Source: an uncultured bacterium (GTDB taxonomy: Bacteria > Patescibacteriota > Gracilibacteria > Absconditabacterales > Absconditicoccaceae). Taken from it: a stretch of DNA of 60,746 nt. Location: contig CAIVEC010000036.1 in the NCBI GenBank assembly GCA_903904875.1, positions 1 through 60,746 of the forward strand, given 5' to 3'. Every line of letters starts with the position of its first letter. The stretch's first letter is position 1. Below are positions 51,594-60,746 of the stretch, piece by piece. Under the pieces are notes generated by a model. It saw only the letters and a program-made list of their open reading frames with translations. It searched no databases and had not been told where the DNA came from. Position numbers and translations under genes: made by a program.

Positions 51594-52610
51594 ATGTCTC
51601 TAGCGAACAAGTATCGTCCACAGACCTTTGATGCTATCATCGGACAGACCCATATCACAGAAATCCTCAAAGCACAGATGAGTACGCATAAGCAGATTCA
51701 TCACAATTACCTATTATTCGGACCGAGAGGAACAGGAAAGACGACCGCTGCGAGAATCTTGGCGAAAGCGATAAATTGTCTGGATCCAAAAGACGGAAAT
51801 CCATGCAACAAATGCTTCAACTGCCAGACCATCAACGAAGGCAAGACATTGGACTACGTGGAAATAGATGCCGCTTCGCATACCGGAGTGGATAACATCA
51901 GAGAAGAGATATTGGACAAAGCGGCGTATCCGCCAGCAAACTTGAAGAAAAAGATATATGTGATAGATGAAGTCCACATGCTGAGCAAATGAGCGTTCAA
52001 CGCACTGTTGAAGACCATCGAAGAACCGAGGGATAACGTCTGTTTCATCCTTGCGACGACAGATATCCAGAAAGTTCCTGACACTATCATCTCGCGTTGT
52101 CAGGTCTTCAATTTCAAGAAGATAGACAAGAAAGAGATAGGAAAACGGCTCAAGATGATCTGCGAAAAAGAAGAGCTCACGGCTACCGATGAAGCGATAG
52201 AACTGATTGCTAAGATATCGGAATGATGCGCTCGTGACGCGGTGAAATATATGGACCAAGTGAGCGTTTTAGGTAATATCGACGAAGCGCATATCACGAA
52301 ATTCCTCGGTGTCGCATCAGAGACCTTGATCAAAGATTTCTTGGGATTGATTCAAGCCGGTGATGCAAAAACGATTTTCGAGAAAGTGGACGACATACAT
52401 AATCAAGGCATAGACCTGCATAATTTTGCTAAACAGACGTTGATGTATATCGATCAGATTTTCCTTGAAGACATAAATTTTTCTACCAGGATATCTGAAA
52501 CATTCACGGACATTATCGGAAACATCAGATATTATCCCTACCCTGCGATCGTCTACAAAGTCGCGATAAATAAACATTTGGAAAGAAATTTAGCTGCTCC
52601 ACAGAAATAA
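51594..52610 (+). CDS. dnaX: DNA polymerase III subunit gamma/tau (clamp-loader ATPase)
   Basis: Clamp-loader motor subunit, 338 residues, only slightly longer than the gamma AAA+ core. Walker A GPRGTGKTT (43-51), the zinc module with CLDPKDGNPCNKCFNC, Walker B KIYVIDEVHMLSKGA (sensor Gly by UGA), SRC motif TIISRCQVFNF and sensor 2 GCARDAVKYMDQVS. The tau-type C-terminal extension is missing; a separate 98-aa protein that resembles the DnaX C-terminal domain follows after 2 bases. recR, often downstream, is not here. Confidence 0.94.
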
Positions 52611-52612
52611 CG

Positions 52613-52909
52613 ATGGAAGAGAACGGCAAGCTTAACGAACGCACCTTTGAGGATATTGTTGTCCAGCTTATAGAAAAGATCAATAAACCTTCAATAAAAA
52701 ATTCACTTAAAGACAGCATCATCATAGATAAAATCACCAGCGAAGTTGTATATATCATCACCATCAGCAAAGTGGCGCAGCTCATTTTCAGCAACAAAGA
52801 AAACATGAGATATATCGAAGACAAACTCAGCGAGGTTCTGGGCAATCAAATAAACATCAATGTAACATTTGAAAATAAAGAAAATTATTTTATGAGAAAA
52901 TTAGGATAA
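52613..52909 (+). CDS. Small protein resembling the DnaX C-terminal domain
   Basis: A 98-residue protein starting 2 bases after dnaX. The segment FSNKENMRYIEDKLSEVLGN and QININVTFENKENYF resembles the C-terminal module found on gamma/tau subunits of many bacteria (L..F.......ie..l.e.lG..i.i.i). It may be a detached tau domain that tethers the clamp loader to other replisome parts. Small size makes homology uncertain. No UGA in frame. Confidence 0.6.
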   Translation: MEENGKLNERTFEDIVVQLIEKINKPSIKNSLKDSIIIDKITSEVVYIITISKVAQLIFSNKENMRYIEDKLSEVLGNQININVTFENKENYFMRKLG

Positions 52910-52913
52910 AATT

Positions 52914-53711
52914 ATGCAGCTACAGCTCAATCATCTCTACAAACATCGGGAAAGACTCCAGCAAAAGCACGGAGAGCAATCACTTTTTGCTATTCATGGA
53001 GCTGGATGTATAGAGCAACCGAATATCTGTTTTGTCTTTATGAATCCTACCGGAAAAAATATTTCTGCAGTCAAACAGCGAAAGTGAATCCGTGCGCCGC
53101 GATTAGGAACCAAGAATGTATGGAAGATATTTTTTGCAAGCAACATCATCAGCAAAGCGACCTTCGAAAAAATCCAGAGTATGAAATCAGATGAATGGTC
53201 GGAAGAGTTTTCAGAAAAATTATATAAAGAGATAGCAGCTAAGAAGGTCTATATCACCAACCTCGCCAAATGCACACAGATAGATGCGAGACCGCTGTCG
53301 GATAAAGTGTTCAAGGAATATCTCGCACTCACACAGGAAGAATTAGCGATCGTCCAGCCTAAGCACATCATCACTCTTGGCAATCAAGTCAGCTCGATTT
53401 TGCTTGGCAGACCCATCAAAGTTTCCGAATATATATTCGACCGCCAAAAAAACCAGTCTGCCTGTCAGGTAGGCAGGTGAAACGAAGTTTTTTTGGATGC
53501 GAGAGTTATACCGACGACTTGAGAAGCTGTAAGTACGAACGGAGTGAAGAAATTACAGGTTTCGAAAGCGGGTAGGTATAAAAAAAATGAGTACGAAACA
53601 CTCATCATAAAAGGCAAAGAATATAAAGTATATCCAACTTTCTATCCGGTTGGACAGGGCACGAGAAATATGCCGCTTGCTATACAAAGAATACACACAA
53701 TATATTCGTAA
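52914..53711 (+). CDS. Uracil-DNA glycosylase family protein with in-frame insertion
   Basis: Base-excision repair enzyme removing uracil from DNA. Family motifs: FVFMNPTGKNIS (motif 1), QWKGIRAPWLGTKNVWKIF with two Trp encoded by CGA (53079-53081 and 53100-53102), YITNLAKCTQ, HIITLGNQVSSILLG, and YPTFYPVGQGTRNMP near the C-terminus. Between residues ~182 and 225 lies a segment absent from typical members (KNQSACQVGRGNEVFLDARV onward) whose DNA contains two inverted repeats. The start at 52914 follows the DnaX-tail gene by 4 bases. Exact UDG subfamily (4/5-like) not resolved. Confidence 0.8.
53458..53558. repeat. Palindromic insertion inside the UDG gene
   Basis: CTGCCT...AGGCAG (53458-53476) and CTGTAA...TTACAG (53527-53558) are inverted repeats within coding DNA that differs in composition from the rest of the gene. 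The frame is kept. Confidence 0.6.
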
Positions 53712-53726
53712 TTGATTTTAATATTC

Positions 53727-54218
53727 CTATTCCTCTAAATAAATTTCTTTTTCAATACCCCAGAGCAACTCTTCCAATCTCTGATAACGATCATCATATT
53801 TATTCACATAAGCTTCTTTTGCTTTTTTGGGTAATAACGCCCAAAAGAGACGAGCAGGAAGTTTTATTTCATGTTTTCCAAGTTCCAGAATAAGAAGAGT
53901 ATCCTCATCAATGCTAGGGTGTGTTATATCTTTTACCCTGATCACAATATCTTTTATCTGGTCAAATTCCTTAAAAAAAAGTTGAATATGTTTAGAACTA
54001 ATTTTACTTGAAAGTTCCTTGATACAAATATATCAAAAAATTTCTGAATAAAAATTCAAATCATATTCGGAAACAGCATTATATGTATGTGTAATCTGCT
54101 TAGAAGTATCATAAATGATTTTTGTAATGTCTTCATCCAATTTTTCTCTGATTCACATATGATCAACATCACGATTGATTTTTATGAATCTGTTTTTTAA
54201 TTCTCATTTTCATCACAT
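53727..54218 (-). CDS. Protein of unknown function (163 aa)
   Basis: A 163-residue soluble, helix-rich protein. It starts ATG-UGA-UGA (Met-Gly-Gly), reads GKGELKNRFIKINRDVDHMG, and ends with YQRLEELLWGIEKEIYLEE. The C-terminal part (KLPARLFWALLPKKAKEAYV) is the most ordered-looking. Gly in EIFGYICIKE is UGA. It lies head-on to the UDG gene and upstream of nothing recognisable. No family recognised. Confidence 0.6.
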
Positions 54219-54282
54219 ATCCAAAAAATCTACCAAATAAATGGAAATTAGGATAATTATTTTATATAAAAAGTCAAGACAG

Positions 54283-55188
54283 CTATTTCAGGTAAGCTTT
54301 GACTATTCTGATGTTGAAATGGAAGGTTTTCACTTCTTCGAAAATAAATTTTTCACCATACAGCTGACGTAAAATATCTACTTGCCAGGTCATCATCTCC
54401 AAGAACATCACGAGATTTTTTGGTTTCAAAGTAAGTAATTGATCGAACATTCTTTTATAATAATCGAGTCCGTCATCACCACCGACGAAAGCAGGTTTCG
54501 GTTCTCGGTTTTTGACATTGTCCGCTACATTCTCGTTAAACGTTTTTTCTGGGATATATGGTAGATTAGCTACGAGAACTGTGTTTTTATCAAGTAGTTC
54601 ACTCTTTCCGTGAATGAGGAAATCCAGCAGATCCGAATGTAAAAACTGTACTTTTCAAGAATATGTTTTGATGAGATTATGGTAATTTTTCTTCGCGACT
54701 TCCAAAGCATTCTCGTAAAAATCCGTGAATATCGCCTCAGAGAAATAGTCAGGATTTTGCAGCAATGTAGAAATTCAAAGCACTCAGCAACCTGTTCAAA
54801 TATCCAATAAAACATTGGTTACAGGTTTCAGGTCTCAAGTTACAGGTTCTCTTTGCTCCCTGCGACTTGCTCCCTGCTCCTGAATGTATTCCGTCGTCGC
54901 AGTAATCATATATTCAGTCTCCGGTCTTGGAATAAGCGTAGCATCACTAACGATAAACTTGGTTCAGAAAAATTCTACATAGCCGAGAAGGTATTCCAGT
55001 GGCTTCTTGTGAAGTACATACATGTCGTACGCATCAATCATCTTTTTAGTCAAATCGGCGTCCATCTCATCGTCCATCTTGCTCCGGAGATCTTCCCTCG
55101 AAAAGGAAGTATATGCGCAAAAAAGTTTCTGAAGAATAAGTTTCTCAGGATATTTCGGATCAGCCAAAAGGGCTCCTATACTTACCAT
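54283..55188 (-). CDS. prmC: Release factor glutamine methyltransferase PrmC
   Basis: Methylates the GGQ glutamine of class-1 release factors. The 301-aa protein has the PrmC N-domain (YVLHKKPLEYLLGYVEFFGT), RPETEY, motif I VLLDIGTGCGVLGIST (three Gly from UGA), the catalytic NLPYIPE (NPPY-type) and NWEPKPAFVGGDDGLDYYKR, where Trp is CGA. Between RPETEY and motif I about 22 extra residues (EQGASRREQREPV then TGDLKPVT) are encoded by a copy of the GTTACAGG/GCTCC spacer repeat inserted in frame. The ATG at 55188 is preferred over a TTG nine bases upstream. With UGA sense, only RF1 would be its substrate. Confidence 0.92.
54817..54881. repeat. GTTACAGG/GCTCC repeat, copy 4, inside prmC
   Basis: TGGTTACAGGTTTCAGGTC, then AAGTTACAGG and TTTGCTCCCTGCGACTTGC plus TCCCTGCTCC. 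The element is translated as part of PrmC and lies in the linker before methyltransferase motif I. Confidence 0.8.
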
Positions 55189-55256
55189 AATTTGCAATTC
55201 AAGGATAAATAGTTAAATAGTAATCATTAAAATCATTTTATCACTCATCATTAGTC

Positions 55257-56111
55257 GTGAAATTAATTCGACCAATCATTACAAGCATCTTGCTCATATA
55301 TGTACGAATCCGAATCATAAATACAATTTTTTCGCAAAAAAAAATCAAGATCTGAATAACCCTCAAAGTGTTCGGACTCGCCATCATCATCGTCGGATCG
55401 CTCTTCGCCTACACCTATCTGCTCTGATATTTCGGGCAGCAGAACTTAGCTCTGACGAATGTAATCAACACAAAAAGCTTACTAATGTTCGTAGGATATT
55501 GCACCATATTTGTCGTACTCGTAACGATTTTCTTTAGGAATCGATATAAAAGAATCGCACAAATACTTCTTATCTGATCAATATTTTTCGTAGCGCTCGC
55601 TTACGGAGGATTTCTTGCATGAATAAATACATTAATTCTCTATTACTTGGTTTCCGCGTATGCAGAAGAGTATATGAAATATTCTGCAGGAAATAATATG
55701 TTTCTGGCAAACAAGGAACCGAACGAAAGTAATCTGATCTTCTTCTGTATCCTGGTCGGATTGTGATTCAGCGCAGTAGAAAATATCCTGTATATCGGCA
55801 ATAATCTGCTGAATCACCAAAGCGTGAATATCGTCAACCTGCTTATCGGCAGAGGATTAGTGAGTACGTTGATCCATATTGTTTCAACATCACTGATCGC
55901 ATTTATTATGATCAAAACCAAAAAAACCAATACTATTATCATACCTGTTATCTTAGGTATCATCTGAGGTTTCTGACTTCATAGTATCTACAATATCAGC
56001 CTGCAATACAGTCTCAGTTATATCACAATACCGATGGTCATCCTCGCATTTTTCTTGATGACGTACTTAACTTTTCAATCTGACATCATCTATAGATCGC
56101 CAACCAATTAA
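55257..56111 (+). CDS. PrsW-like intramembrane metalloprotease
   Basis: A 284-residue polytopic membrane protein with about eight helices. PrsW-type motifs are EEYMKYSAGNN (EExxK), GLGFSAVENILYIG and LVSTLIHIVSTSLIAF (HxxxT), which hold the predicted zinc ligands. PrsW proteases cut anti-sigma factors or are CAAX-protease relatives; substrate unknown. No ATG is available before residue 77, so GTG at 55257 is used. Three CGA near the start would put Arg in the first helix but give Trp (VWIWIINTIF). The stop lies in the first arm of a two-hairpin repeat, so the last residues derive from that element. Confidence 0.75.
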
Positions 56112-56200
56112 GTCCGAAATATTTTAATGAGGAATTAATGTGTTGGCGACTATATATTCTTCAATCAAAAATAGAAAATATTTTTGAAGGAGAATATATA
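56098..56200. repeat. Two-hairpin element, copy 2
   Basis: First hairpin: CGCCAAC and GTTGGCG around about 38 bases. Second: TATATTCTTC and GAAGGAGAATATA around an AT-rich loop. Same order as the copy at 47610; it overlaps the stop of the PrsW-like gene. Confidence 0.7.
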
Positions 56201-56236
56201 AACAACAGCAATAGTTTTTTTATATTCTCTCGGATA

Positions 56237-56797
56237 ATGAAAATCATCGCATTCTCATGATCTTCCAGAACAGGCAAAAGTACAGCCATTCAGACGTTGA
56301 AAGCGTTATTTGAACAGCAAGGCAAGAAAGTAAAAGTGTTCGATGAAACTGCACAAATCTATATAAATAATCATCCGGGACCAATCGAAGACAGATATAT
56401 ATTCGAAAAATTTATCATGGAAGAAGAGACCAAAAGACTCTACGAAATGCAAGAGATAAAGAAAACGCAGCAATATGATATCGTGCTTGCGGATAGGACA
56501 TTCATGGATGCTTTCGTATACATCTATCGAGCGATCATCCATGGGCATATCACGAATCCGGATATTCTCGCACACACGAAAGAGATTGAACTAAGCAAGG
56601 AAGTCTATGATGTAGTCGTGTGTTTCGATACCATGATCCATCTGGACAAGAATTTCGCGGATTACAACGAGACAGATATCAATGCGATATTCAGGCATAG
56701 CATGCATAGCGTATTCGGCGATAAACTACTATATTATCCGAACAATAGGGAATTCGAAAAAGATATAGATAAGTTTTTAAGCACATATATACAATAA
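56237..56797 (+). CDS. P-loop NTPase / kinase-like protein
   Basis: A 186-residue ATPase of the AAA_28 or nucleoside-kinase-like type. Walker A is FSGSSRTGKSTAIQTL (residues 7-22), with the first Gly from UGA; Walker B-like IVLADRTFMDAFVYIYR and an Arg/Lys-containing lid near HTKEIELSKEVYDVVVCF. Proteins of this type include nicotinamide-riboside kinases and small anti-phage or regulatory ATPases; the substrate cannot be told. It follows the two-hairpin repeat and precedes the rRNA terminator. Confidence 0.75.
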
Positions 56798-56811
56798 TTT
56801 TTTTATAACAG

Positions 56812-56841
56812 AAAAAACTGCCCAAGAAGAGCAGTTTTTTA
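56812..56841. terminator. Bidirectional terminator between the ATPase gene and 16S rRNA
   Basis: AAAACTGC and GCAGTTTT pair around a nine-base loop, with T-tracts in both directions. On the minus strand it lies just after the 16S processing stem, so 16S is the last gene of the rRNA transcript. Confidence 0.8.
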
Positions 56842-56871
56842 TAATAGCATTAAAAAGAGACAAAGACATGG
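56842..56871 (-). other. 16S rRNA processing stem, 3' arm
   Basis: About 30 bases complementary to 58430-58458 with one mismatch and one bulge; together they bracket 16S as an RNase III-type processing stem. Confidence 0.8.
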
Positions 56872-56898
56872 TCGGGTATAGGTATTAAGTTCATTATA

Positions 56899-58429
<1,531 letters not shown>

Positions 58430-58458
58430 CCATGCTTTATCTCTTTTTAATGCTATTA
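58430..58458 (-). other. 16S rRNA processing stem, 5' arm
   Basis: Complement of 56842-56871. Forms the base of the pre-16S loop with the 3' arm. Confidence 0.8.
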
Positions 58459-58544
58459 ATGATCACACGCGTAGCTGAATCGATCGATAAGCGAAATATT
58501 AGGATAGTTGAGATGGGATAATTGGGGTGAAGAGTTTAATCTCA

Positions 58545-58572
58545 TCTATCACAACGAAATCGCGTATTGCAA
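58545..58572 (-). promoter_or_regulatory. Possible separate 16S promoter
   Basis: On the minus strand TTGCAA (58567-58572), 16-base spacer, GATAGA (58545-58550), between 5S and the 16S leader. The spacing matches other promoters here, the -10 box is weak. Confidence 0.35.
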
Positions 58573-58593
58573 TTTGACCTATTCATCTACTGT

Positions 58594-58714
<121 letters not shown>

Positions 58715-58789
58715 TAGAGTAAATGAAAATCCTACTATAATGAAGAGGTTATTTAGTACAATAGTATGATATATTACGTTCAAAAAAAA

Positions 58790-60746
<1,957 letters not shown>

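Overview
The window comes from a low-GC, small-genome bacterium of the Candidate Phyla Radiation, almost certainly the Absconditabacteria (SR1) / Gracilibacteria branch. Under the standard code nearly every gene is chopped by in-frame UGA. Read with UGA as glycine, the pieces join into full-length, recognisable proteins such as EF-Tu, SecY, ribosomal proteins, FtsW/RodA, Tgt and a DEAD-box helicase. CGA and CGG also fall on invariant tryptophan positions (S17, S19, Tgt, RNase H, UDG, DUF378), so these arginine codons appear to be read as Trp. A tRNA with anticodon UCG and tRNA-Trp-like acceptor features lies at 32558-32631. All gene models below use UGA=Gly and CGA/CGG=Trp.

Layout. 1-5762 (minus): four genes for large exported proteins; the last runs off the left edge. 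5930-7124 (plus): three small genes, two of them zinc-finger paralogues that each follow a copy of the same 72-bp promoter/leader. 7217-19971 (minus): a tuf-S10-spc ribosomal superoperon of 22 genes ending in secY, without rpmD (L30). 20381-20722 (minus): tRNA-Pro, tRNA-Phe and tRNA-Ile. 20869-34193 (plus): DUF4012 protein, two large Lys/Glu-rich unknowns, a small basic exported protein, RNase HI, an exonuclease fusion, an exported metallopeptidase, an FtsW/RodA protein, the unusual tRNA, a VTT-like membrane protein and an ATP-grasp protein. 34248-36300 (minus): an SLH/LTxxQ surface protein and a VKOR-like membrane protein. 36439-39021 (plus): small proteins including DUF378. 39059-41701 (minus): an alpha/beta hydrolase and tgt. 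41905-46590 (plus): an AMMECR1-like protein, exported proteins and an OmpA-domain lipoprotein. 46591-49264 (minus): ASCH protein, methyltransferase, yidC and frr. 49622-53711 (plus): DEAD-box helicase, dnaX, a separate DnaX-tail-like protein and uracil-DNA glycosylase. 53727-55188 (minus): an unknown and prmC. 55257-56797 (plus): a PrsW-like protease and a P-loop ATPase. 56842-60746 (minus): rRNA genes in transcription order 23S-5S-16S.

Functional picture. The core is translation and membrane biogenesis: ribosomal proteins, EF-Tu, SecY, YidC, RRF, PrmC, Tgt, tRNAs and rRNA. Around it lie cell-envelope genes (FtsW/RodA, SLH, OmpA-domain lipoprotein, many signal-peptide proteins) that fit an episymbiotic, surface-attached life; that lifestyle is inferred from relatives, not seen here. 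The 16S 3' tail lacks the canonical anti-Shine-Dalgarno core and most genes have no Shine-Dalgarno site. Plus-strand promoters repeatedly show TTGACT, a 16-base spacer and TATANN. Several families of short palindromic repeats sit in spacers and sometimes inside reading frames (prmC, UDG, PrsW). No CRISPR array, transposase or prophage was seen.
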